DNA from: Pseudomonas sp. CCI4.2
GTDB lineage: Bacteria > Pseudomonadota > Gammaproteobacteria > Pseudomonadales > Pseudomonadaceae
DNA: 64,000 nt
Assembly: GCF_034350045.1 (NCBI RefSeq)
Contig: NZ_CP133781.1
Coordinates: forward strand, 751,001-815,000
Direction of reading: 5' to 3'
Program-made: the position numbers and the translations under genes
In this document: in pieces, positions 46,550 to 54,625 of the stretch
How the letters are laid out: each line of letters starts with the position of its first letter
Numbering within the stretch: position 1 is the stretch's first letter
Notes under the pieces: generated by a model
What the model saw: the letters and a program-made list of their open reading frames with translations, nothing else
What the model was told of the DNA's origin: nothing
The model's database searches: none

Positions 46550-49498
46550 TTAGCTCAAGCCTAACCCCGCCCAGATCCGCAACACTTCTCGCCGCTCGGC
46601 ATGGAACTGATCACCACCCACTACCCCGGCCTGCTTCTGCAAGGCCTGACGGTGAGCGGCTGCACGATAGGCTTTATAAGCCTCCCGCAAAAGGTCTGCA
46701 TCTGCGCCCAGGATTAGACCGGCCTGTTCCAGCCCTTCAAGAATGCGGATGTTGTCGGTGTAACGCAGCAGCTGCGGATACTCCCAGGACCACGCCAAGG
46801 CGGCGTATTGCACCATAAATTCGATATCGACGATACCACCGGCATCCTGCTTGAGATCGAACGGCGCCGTGGCTTCAAAGGCGTTGGCGGCCGTTCCGGC
46901 GGCGGTGGCCTTGCTACCGAGGGTCCCGCGCATCTTGGCGCGCATCTCACTGACGTCGGTCCGCAATGCAGGTAGGTCACGTTCGCGCCCCACTATTGCG
47001 GCGCGCACGGCCTCAAAGGCTGCGCCGACTGCATGGCTGCCCACCAACACCCGAGCGCGGACCAACGCCTGATGTTCCCAGGTCCAGGCTTCGTTGCGCT
47101 GGTAACGATCAAACGCGCCCAATGAACTGACCAATAGCCCCGATGCGCCTGAGGGTCGCAGGCGCATATCAACCTCGTACAACTGGCCAGAGTTGGTTTG
47201 GGCAGTCAGCAGGTGAATAATTCGCTGGCCCAACCGAGTGAAGAATTGCGCGCTGTCGATGGGCTTGGCGCCATCGGTCTCGGCCTGCGGGTCGCCGTCA
47301 TGGATAAACACCAAGTCCAGGTCAGAACCATGGCCCAGCTCGATGCCGCCGACTTTGCCGTAGCCGACGATGACAAACCCCGGATCACACAAGGTGCCAT
47401 CGGAACGCTTCGGTGTGCCGTGTTTGGCCACGGTGTGTCGACACGCCAACGCCAGCACCTGTTCAAGAATCGCTTCCGCCAACCAGGTCAGGTAATCGCT
47501 GACTTTCATCAACGGCAGATGACCGCTGATCTCCGAGGCCGCCACACGCAGGCTGTGCGCCAATTTGAAGTGGCGCAGGGCTTCCATCTGTTGTTCAAGG
47601 TCGTCTTCGGGAATACGCGTCAACCGTTCGCGCAATTCGGCGCCCAACTCTGGCGCCAGCGGCGGACTGAATAGACGGTCTTCGTTAAGCAGTTCATCCA
47701 GCAACAATGGGAAGCGCGCGATCTGCTCGGCGATCCACGGGCTGGCGGCACACAACGTCAACAGGCGTCGCAATGCCCCTGGGTTCTCGGTGAGCAACAC
47801 CAGATACGCCGAACGCCGAGCAACGGCTTCAATCAGCGGCAGCACGCGTTCCAGCACCAAGTCCGGGTTGCTGTGCTCGACCGTTTGGGCCAACAGCCGC
47901 GGAATAAAGGCATCCAGACGCTCGCGACCCAGCCGCTGCATGGCACGTAACTGCGGGCTGTTGCGCAATCCCGACAAGCGTTTCAATGCGTTAGCAGCGT
48001 CGGCAAAACCGCCCTCTTCCAGTTGTCGACAAGCCGCTTCCTCATCCTGAGAATCGTCCCACAGCGGCAACCACTCTCCGCCGACGACCATTTCATTGTC
48101 TTCGCCGCCCTCCTCTTCATCAGGATCGGAGATAACCCCGCGAAAGTGCCACGCCACCCGGCCGCGCCAATACATCAGCCGCTCATGAAAGCTCGCCCAG
48201 TCGGCAAAGCCCAGCATGAAGGCGATACGCGCTTGGTCAGCTTCGCCGTCTGGCAGCATCTGGGTCTGACGATCGGCGATGGCCTGGATCGCATGCTCGG
48301 TATAGCGCAAGAATTCATAGCCTTCGCGCAACTCGCTAATCACCGCAGGCGGCAAGTAACCCTGACCTTCCAAGGTGTTCAGCACCTTCAATAAAGGCCG
48401 TTGCTGCAAGCTGAGGTCGCGACCGCCATGGATCAACTGGAACGCCTGGGCGATGAATTCGACTTCTCGAATGCCGCCGGAGCCGAGCTTGATGTTATCG
48501 GCCATGCCTTTGCGGCGGACTTCCTGATGAATCAGCTGCTTCATGGTGCGCAGCGCTTCGATGGCCGAAAAGTCCAGGTAGCGTCGGTAAACAAATGGCC
48601 GCAGCAGGTCGAGCAATTGCGCCCCCGCTAGCTGATCTCCACCGACGACTCGCGCTTTGATCATGGCGTAGCGCTCCCAATCACGGCCCTGATCCTGGTA
48701 GTACTGTTCAAGTGCATTAAAGCTGAGCACCAGCGCGCCGGAAGACCCGTATGGCCGCAAGCGCATATCAACACGGAACACGAAGCCATCCACCGTGATC
48801 GGGTCCAACGCCTTGATCAGCCGCTGGCCCAGCCGGATGAAAAACTCCTGGTTATCAATGGGCCGCTTGACCCCTTGGGTTTCACCGCCTTCGGGGTAAC
48901 CGAAGATCAGGTCGATGTCGGACGACAGATTGAGTTCAACCGCCCCCAGCTTGCCCATCCCCAAGATCACCATCTGCTGCGGTTCCCCGCTGCGACGACC
49001 CATGGGTGTGCCCAATTGCTGACAATGGCGCAGATACAACCATTGGTAAGCCAAGTCGATGCAGGCATCGGCCATGTCCGACAGGTCGCGGCAGGTTTCT
49101 ATCAGGTCGGCCTGGCGGGTCAGGTCACGCCAAACAATACGAACTTGATGCCGGGTGCGCTGTCGACGCAGTAGGCGGCCCAGGTCGTCTTCTGTGTCGG
49201 CGGTCAGCACGGCGGCGGAGATTTGGCCACGCAGTTCACCCACGGCAAAACTGCGGTCCAACTGCCCGGAGTCCGCCAGGTCCAAAAACATTTGCGTGTC
49301 ACGGGACACTTGCTCGGCCACAAAATCGCTGGCCGCGCACACCCGGTCGAAGGTTACCTGTCGGGTGTCGGGCCACGCATCAAGTTGAGCCAAGGCAGTG
49401 TCCGATAACGCCGTCGCATTAGTGCGTAAAGTCTGTTGCGCACGATCGACAAACGGCAGGAGGATGGCCGGCAGATCGGCCAGCAAAGGGAGGCTCAT
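46550..49498 (-). CDS. glnE: Bifunctional glutamine synthetase adenylyltransferase/removase
   Basis: GlnE adds AMP to and removes AMP from glutamine synthetase under control of PII proteins. The 982 residues carry two nucleotidyltransferase domains. The removase has LSSDIDLIFGYPEGG (about residue 190) and the adenylyltransferase has GHGSDLDLVFIHDGD (about residue 725). It has the usual full length and corresponds to PA5014. Confidence 0.97.
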   Translation of the reverse strand: MSLPLLADLPAILLPFVDRAQQTLRTNATALSDTALAQLDAWPDTRQVTFDRVCAASDFVAEQVSRDTQMFLDLADSGQLDRSFAVGELRGQISAAVLTADTEDDLGRLLRRQRTRHQVRIVWRDLTRQADLIETCRDLSDMADACIDLAYQWLYLRHCQQLGTPMGRRSGEPQQMVILGMGKLGAVELNLSSDIDLIFGYPEGGETQGVKRPIDNQEFFIRLGQRLIKALDPITVDGFVFRVDMRLRPYGSSGALVLSFNALEQYYQDQGRDWERYAMIKARVVGGDQLAGAQLLDLLRPFVYRRYLDFSAIEALRTMKQLIHQEVRRKGMADNIKLGSGGIREVEFIAQAFQLIHGGRDLSLQQRPLLKVLNTLEGQGYLPPAVISELREGYEFLRYTEHAIQAIADRQTQMLPDGEADQARIAFMLGFADWASFHERLMYWRGRVAWHFRGVISDPDEEEGGEDNEMVVGGEWLPLWDDSQDEEAACRQLEEGGFADAANALKRLSGLRNSPQLRAMQRLGRERLDAFIPRLLAQTVEHSNPDLVLERVLPLIEAVARRSAYLVLLTENPGALRRLLTLCAASPWIAEQIARFPLLLDELLNEDRLFSPPLAPELGAELRERLTRIPEDDLEQQMEALRHFKLAHSLRVAASEISGHLPLMKVSDYLTWLAEAILEQVLALACRHTVAKHGTPKRSDGTLCDPGFVIVGYGKVGGIELGHGSDLDLVFIHDGDPQAETDGAKPIDSAQFFTRLGQRIIHLLTAQTNSGQLYEVDMRLRPSGASGLLVSSLGAFDRYQRNEAWTWEHQALVRARVLVGSHAVGAAFEAVRAAIVGRERDLPALRTDVSEMRAKMRGTLGSKATAAGTAANAFEATAPFDLKQDAGGIVDIEFMVQYAALAWSWEYPQLLRYTDNIRILEGLEQAGLILGADADLLREAYKAYRAAAHRQALQKQAGVVGGDQFHAERREVLRIWAGLGLS

Positions 49499-49704
49499 GG
49501 TCTATCCTTGGTCGGCGTGGGAAGGGACCGCCGCAATGGTAGAAAGAAATGCATCAATGACAGGATCGTCAAACAAAGGTAATAAATAGCTGAAAAATAG
49601 GATTTATTAGCAGCCAGCATCAAGTTTTAACCTGTTACAGTTCGCTTCGCACTCACATTATCGATTTACATCACAACACAACAGGAGCCGGACTCACGCT
49701 CTTC

Positions 49705-49719
49705 TGTAGTTTTACTACT
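49705..49719 (+). promoter_or_regulatory. HexR-like operator 1 upstream of aceE
   Basis: TGTAGTTTTACTACT fits the gamma-proteobacterial HexR pattern TGTARTWWWAYTACA except for the last base. It is the mirror of the second site. Confidence 0.45.
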
Positions 49720-49756
49720 AGGAGGCTAAGTCGAAAGGCTGAAATGGCTGACGATT

Positions 49757-49771
49757 TGTAGTAAAACTACA
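49757..49771 (+). promoter_or_regulatory. HexR-like operator 2 upstream of aceE
   Basis: TGTAGTAAAACTACA fits the same pattern fully. Thirteen of its bases are the exact reverse complement of site 1, and the centres are 52 bp apart, close to five helical turns, which suits cooperative binding. HexR senses KDPG and controls central carbon genes. Confidence 0.5.
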
Positions 49772-49881
49772 CAACGCCGGTACAACCTCCGGTCATCCAA
49801 AAATTTTATGTCGTCTGCCCACAAGGCCAGTCGCAAACTCAGGCAACCGATTCTGGAAGCCTTTCCGCCCTGGAGCAAGCC

Positions 49882-52527
49882 ATGCAAGACCTCGATCCCG
49901 TCGAAACCCAGGAATGGCTGGACGCCCTGGAATCGGTTCTCGACAAAGAAGGCGAAGACCGCGCTCATTATTTGATGACCCGTATGGGCGAGCTGGCCAC
50001 CAGAAGTGGCTCCCAGCTGCCGTACGCCATCACGACGCCGTATCGTAATACGATTCCCGTTACCCACGAAGCACGCATGCCTGGCGACCTGTTCATGGAA
50101 CGCCGCATTCGCTCGTTGGTGCGATGGAACGCACTGGCCATGGTGGTCAAAACCAACATGAACGACCCCGACCTGGGCGGTCACATTTCCAGCTTCGCCT
50201 CCAGCGCGACGCTGTATGACATAGGCTTCAACTACTTCTTCCAGGCTCCGACCGATGAACACGGCGGCGACCTGATCTACTTCCAGGGTCACGCATCACC
50301 AGGCGTTTACGCCCGTGCATTCATGGAAGGCCGGATCACCGAAGACCAGATGAACAATTTCCGTCAGGAAGTTGATGGCAAAGGCCTGTCGTCCTACCCA
50401 CACCCGTGGCTGATGAAAGATTTCTGGCAGTTCCCGACTGTGTCCATGGGCCTTGGCCCGATCCAGGCGATCTACCAGGCACGCTTCATGAAGTACCTGG
50501 AACACCGCGGCTACATCCCTGAAGGCAAGCAAAAAGTCTGGTGTTTCCTGGGCGATGGTGAGACCGACGAACCGGAATCCTTGGGCGCAATCTCCCTGGC
50601 CGGTCGCGAAAAACTCGACAACCTGATCTTCGTCGTCAACTGCAACCTGCAACGTCTCGACGGTCCGGTTCGCGGCAACGGCAAGATCATCCAGGAACTC
50701 GAAGGCGTGTTCCGTGGCGCTCAATGGAACGTGACCAAAGTTGTTTGGGGCCGTTTCTGGGACCCACTGCTGGCTAAAGATACCGACGGCATCCTGCAAC
50801 GCCGGATGGACGAAGTCATCGACGGCGAGTACCAGAACTACAAAGCCAAAGACGGCGCATTCGTTCGTGAACACTTCTTCAACTCGCCTGAACTCAAGGC
50901 GATGGTTGCTGATCTGTCCGATGACGAAATCTGGAAGCTCAACCGCGGTGGGCACGACCCGTACAAGATGTATGCGGCTTACCACCAGGCAGTCAACCAC
51001 AAGGGTCAACCGACCGTGGTATTGGCCAAGACCATCAAAGGTTATGGCACTGGCGCCGGTGAAGCGAAAAACACCGCGCACAACACCAAGAAAGTCGATG
51101 TCGACAGCTTGAAAAGCTTCCGCGACCGTTTCGACATTCCTATCAAAGACGACCAACTGGACACCCTGCCGTTCTTCAAACCAGAACCAGACAGCGCCGA
51201 AGCCCGTTATTTGAGCGAGCGCCGCACTGCACTGGGCGGCTTCGTGCCTCAGCGCCGCGCCAAGAGTTTCAGCTTGCCGACGCCACCGCTGGAAAGCCTC
51301 AAAGCACTGCTTGACGGTACTGGCGACCGCGAAATCTCCACCACCATGGCCTTCGTGCGGATTCTGTCGCAATTGGTCAAGGACAAGGAAGTCGGCCAAC
51401 GCATCGTGCCGATCATCCCGGACGAAGCGCGCACTTTCGGTATGGAAGGCATGTTCCGTCAGCTGGGCATCTACTCGTCCGTCGGCCAGCTCTACGAGCC
51501 AGTCGATAAAGAACAAGTGATGTTCTACCGCGAAGACAAGAAAGGTCAGATTCTCGAAGAAGGCATCAACGAAGCAGGCGCCATGTCCTCCTTCATTGCT
51601 GCCGGTACCTCGTACAGCAGCCACAACCAACCGATGATTCCGTTTTACATCTTCTATTCGATGTTCGGTTTCCAACGGATAGGTGACTTGGCTTGGGCCG
51701 CTGGCGACAGCCGCACCCGTGGCTTCTTGGTGGGTGGCACGGCCGGTCGCACCACGCTCAACGGCGAAGGTCTGCAGCACGAAGATGGTCACAGCCACAT
51801 TCTGGCCTCGACCATCCCGAACTGCCGCACATTCGATCCGACTTACGGCTATGAACTCGCGGTGATCATCCGTGAAGGCATGCGCCTGATGTTCGAAGAG
51901 CAGCAGGACGTTTTCTATTACCTGACCGTGATGAACGAGTCCTACGCGCACCCGGCCATGCCGGCGGGTTCCGAGGCAGGCATCATCAAGGGCATGTATC
52001 TGCTTGAAGAAGACACCAAGGAAGCAGCACACCACGTCCAACTCATGGGCTCGGGCACTATCCTGCGTGAAGTACGCGAAGCGGCGAAGATTCTGCGCGA
52101 GCAGTTCAATGTCGGTGCAGACGTCTGGAGCGTTACCAGCTTCAACGAACTGCGTCGCGATGGCTTGGCAGTAGAACGCAGCAACCGTCTGCACCCAGGT
52201 CAGAAACCTGTCCTGAGCTACGTGGAAGAATGCCTCACTGGCCGTAAGGGTCCAGTGATCGCATCGACCGACTACATGAAACTGTTCGCTGACCAGATTC
52301 GTCAGTGGGTACCAACCAAGGAATACAAAGTCCTGGGAACTGACGGTTTCGGCCGCAGTGACAGCCGCAAGAAGTTGCGTAGCTTCTTTGAAGTCGACCG
52401 CCACTTCGTGGTGCTTGCAGCTCTGGAAGCCTTGGCTGATCGCGGCGATATCGAACCTAAAGTAGTGGCTGAAGCCATTGCCAAGTTCGGCATCGACCCT
52501 GAAAAACGTAACCCACTGGACTGTTAA
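49882..52527 (+). CDS. aceE: Pyruvate dehydrogenase E1 component (homodimeric)
   Basis: AceE decarboxylates pyruvate with thiamin diphosphate and loads acetyl groups on AceF. The 881 residues show the ThDP-binding motif GDGETDEPES...NCNLQRLDGPVRGN. Other landmarks are SMGLGPIQAIYQARF, GYGTGAGEAKNTAHN, the activation region and HEDGHSHILASTIPN. CTGGAGCAAGCC precedes the ATG. aceF follows after 153 bp. Confidence 0.97.
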   Translation: MQDLDPVETQEWLDALESVLDKEGEDRAHYLMTRMGELATRSGSQLPYAITTPYRNTIPVTHEARMPGDLFMERRIRSLVRWNALAMVVKTNMNDPDLGGHISSFASSATLYDIGFNYFFQAPTDEHGGDLIYFQGHASPGVYARAFMEGRITEDQMNNFRQEVDGKGLSSYPHPWLMKDFWQFPTVSMGLGPIQAIYQARFMKYLEHRGYIPEGKQKVWCFLGDGETDEPESLGAISLAGREKLDNLIFVVNCNLQRLDGPVRGNGKIIQELEGVFRGAQWNVTKVVWGRFWDPLLAKDTDGILQRRMDEVIDGEYQNYKAKDGAFVREHFFNSPELKAMVADLSDDEIWKLNRGGHDPYKMYAAYHQAVNHKGQPTVVLAKTIKGYGTGAGEAKNTAHNTKKVDVDSLKSFRDRFDIPIKDDQLDTLPFFKPEPDSAEARYLSERRTALGGFVPQRRAKSFSLPTPPLESLKALLDGTGDREISTTMAFVRILSQLVKDKEVGQRIVPIIPDEARTFGMEGMFRQLGIYSSVGQLYEPVDKEQVMFYREDKKGQILEEGINEAGAMSSFIAAGTSYSSHNQPMIPFYIFYSMFGFQRIGDLAWAAGDSRTRGFLVGGTAGRTTLNGEGLQHEDGHSHILASTIPNCRTFDPTYGYELAVIIREGMRLMFEEQQDVFYYLTVMNESYAHPAMPAGSEAGIIKGMYLLEEDTKEAAHHVQLMGSGTILREVREAAKILREQFNVGADVWSVTSFNELRRDGLAVERSNRLHPGQKPVLSYVEECLTGRKGPVIASTDYMKLFADQIRQWVPTKEYKVLGTDGFGRSDSRKKLRSFFEVDRHFVVLAALEALADRGDIEPKVVAEAIAKFGIDPEKRNPLDC

Positions 52528-52680
52528 GAGTCTGTCTCCAGATCGCAAAGGGCGCTGACAAGAAGCGCGGAGCAGCTGAGGATGCGGAATTTACACACGT
52601 AAATGAGCGTCCGACGCTGTGTTCGTCGCAACCCATACAGTGCAGTCGAGAGTGAACAGGTTCTCCGAAGGAGAGACATT

Positions 52681-54330
52681 GTGAGTGAGCTAATTCGAGT
52701 ACCCGACATCGGCAACGGTGAAGGCGAAGTCATTGAGTTAATGGTCAAGGTCGGCGATCGCATCGAAGCCGAACAGAGCATTCTTACGTTGGAATCGGAC
52801 AAGGCAAGCATGGAAATTCCTGCGCCCAAAGCCGGTGTCATCAAAAGCATGAAAGTGAAACTGGGCGACCGCCTGAAAGAAGGCGACGAACTGTTTGAGC
52901 TGGAAGTAGAAGGTGAAGCTTCTGCACCAGCACCTGCGGCGGCTGCTCCTGCTGCAGCGGCTGCTCCAGAAAAAGCAGCGCCTGCTCCAGCTGCGGCTGA
53001 ACCGGTTGCTGCGGCGCCTGCGGCTGCCGCCAGCGAAACCGTTCAGGACATCCATGTTCCTGATATCGGTTCGTCGGGCAAGGCCAAGATTATTGAAGTG
53101 ATGGTCAAGGTCGGCGACACCATCGTGGCGGATCAATCACTGATCACCCTCGAATCCGACAAAGCCAGTATGGAAATCCCTTCGCCGGCTGCCGGCGTTG
53201 TGGAAAGCATCATCATCAAGCTGGACGATGAAGTCGGCACTGGTGACCTGATCCTGAAATTGAAAGTGGCCGGTGCAGCTGCACCGGCCGCGCCGGCTCC
53301 AGCGGCTGCACCTGCTGCGGCTCCGGCCAAGGCTGAAGCCGCACCTGCGCCAGCAGTAAAAGCCGAAGCGGCACCCGCTGCTCCGGCCCAAGCGCCTGCA
53401 CCGGCCAAAGACGGCACCAAGACTCACGCTGGCCCGGCAGTACGCCAACTGGCCCGTGAATTCGGCGTCGAGCTGAGCGCTGTCGGTGCAACCGGCCCCC
53501 ACGGTCGCGTGCTCAAGGAAGACGTGCAGGTTTACGTCCAGGCCATGATGCAAAAGGCCAAAGCTGCACCGGCCGCCGGTGCTACCGGTGGCGCGGGCAT
53601 TCCGCCGATTCCGGTGGTCGATTTCAGCCGTTATGGCGAAACCGAAGAAGTACCGATGACGCGCCTGATGCAACTTGGCGCCGCCAGCCTGCATCGCAGC
53701 TGGTTGAACATTCCACACGTGACTCAGTTCGATCAGGCTGACATCACAGAGCTGGAAGCTTTCCGTGTCGCGCAAAAAGCTGTCGCAGAAAAGGCCGGCG
53801 TCAAACTGACCGTATTGCCACTGCTGCTCAAGGCCAGTGCCTTCCTGCTCAAGGAACTGCCGGACTTCAACAGTTCGTTGGCGCCAAGCGGCAAAGCGAT
53901 CATCCGCAAGAAATACGTGAACATCGGCTTCGCCGTGGACACCCCGGAAGGTTTGCTGGTCCCGGTCATCAAGAACGTTGATCAGAAGAGCTTGCTGCAA
54001 CTGGCGGCTGAAGCAGCTGAACTGGCTGAGAAAGCCCGTTCGAAAAAGCTGTCTGCCGACGACATGCAGGGCGCGTGCTTCACGATTTCCAGCCTCGGGC
54101 ACATTGGTGGCACTGGCTTTACGCCAATCGTCAACGCGCCGGAAGTGGCAATCCTTGGCGTGTCCAAGGCCACCATCCAGCCAGTCTGGGATGGCAAAGC
54201 CTTCCAGCCAAAACTGATGCTGCCGTTGTCATTGTCCTACGATCACCGCGTCATCAACGGCGCCGCTGCCGCTCGCTTCACCAAGCGTTTGGGCGAGCTG
54301 CTGGCGGACATTCGCACGATGCTGCTGTAA
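52681..54330 (+). CDS. aceF: Pyruvate dehydrogenase E2 (dihydrolipoamide acetyltransferase), GTG start
   Basis: AceF is the core of the pyruvate dehydrogenase complex. The 549 residues hold two lipoyl domains (lysines 41 and 161, both in ESDKASMEI) and Ala/Pro-rich linkers. The E1/E3-binding domain reads AGPAVRQLAREFGVELSAVG. The catalytic domain ends with SYDHRVINGAAAARF. The catalytic motif has His522 and Asn526 in place of the more usual Asp, as in Azotobacter E2. AAGGAGAGACATT precedes the GTG at 52681. A longer frame upstream lacks a ribosome site. Confidence 0.97.
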   Translation: MSELIRVPDIGNGEGEVIELMVKVGDRIEAEQSILTLESDKASMEIPAPKAGVIKSMKVKLGDRLKEGDELFELEVEGEASAPAPAAAAPAAAAAPEKAAPAPAAAEPVAAAPAAAASETVQDIHVPDIGSSGKAKIIEVMVKVGDTIVADQSLITLESDKASMEIPSPAAGVVESIIIKLDDEVGTGDLILKLKVAGAAAPAAPAPAAAPAAAPAKAEAAPAPAVKAEAAPAAPAQAPAPAKDGTKTHAGPAVRQLAREFGVELSAVGATGPHGRVLKEDVQVYVQAMMQKAKAAPAAGATGGAGIPPIPVVDFSRYGETEEVPMTRLMQLGAASLHRSWLNIPHVTQFDQADITELEAFRVAQKAVAEKAGVKLTVLPLLLKASAFLLKELPDFNSSLAPSGKAIIRKKYVNIGFAVDTPEGLLVPVIKNVDQKSLLQLAAEAAELAEKARSKKLSADDMQGACFTISSLGHIGGTGFTPIVNAPEVAILGVSKATIQPVWDGKAFQPKLMLPLSLSYDHRVINGAAAARFTKRLGELLADIRTMLL

Positions 54331-54333
54331 AAA

Positions 54334-54412
54334 CTGTAGGAGCCAACTTGTTGGCGAGGCGTATTGTCAGAAAGACCGCGCCAAGCTTTCGCCAACAAGG
54401 CGGCTACTACAG
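54334..54412. repeat. Paired REP element after aceF
   Basis: CTGTAGGAGCCAACTTGTTGGCGAGGCG faces TTTCGCCAACAAGGCGGCTACTACAG. Confidence 0.75.
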
Positions 54413-54448
54413 AAACCGATTTTCCGAGCTGCCACGCTCGTACCTCAA

Positions 54449-54475
54449 CCCCGCCAACTTGGCGGGGCTTTTTTT
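54449..54475 (+). terminator. Rho-independent terminator of aceEF
   Basis: A 7-bp GC stem (CCCCGCC/GGCGGGG) with loop AACTT is followed by C and seven T. It is the clearest intrinsic terminator in the window. Confidence 0.9.
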
Positions 54476-54625
54476 GCCTAAAAGAACGCACTAAACCGAT
54501 AGATTTATAGCACTAAGCCACCGCGCTCACTTGTCAGCCAGAGCTGCATGATGCAACCTTGCGGCACGCGACATAACAGAGGGCTTGAGCCCGTGCGCGA
54601 TCAGCATTCTGAAAGCGAGTTCTTG

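Larger units (their letters stand above)
49499..49881 (+). other. Regulatory region between glnE and aceE
   Basis: This 383-bp divergent spacer has an AT-rich centre (about 49580-49690) that can hold promoters, and two mirrored operator-like sites. No gene is seen. Confidence 0.6.

Noticed and set aside
50296..52548. 750-codon minus-strand frame over aceE
   Set aside because: It mirrors aceE codon by codon and has no domain or ribosome site. aceE on the plus strand is unmistakable.
53137..54102. 321-codon minus-strand frame within aceF
   Set aside because: It is antisense to the lipoyl and catalytic domains and has no support of its own.
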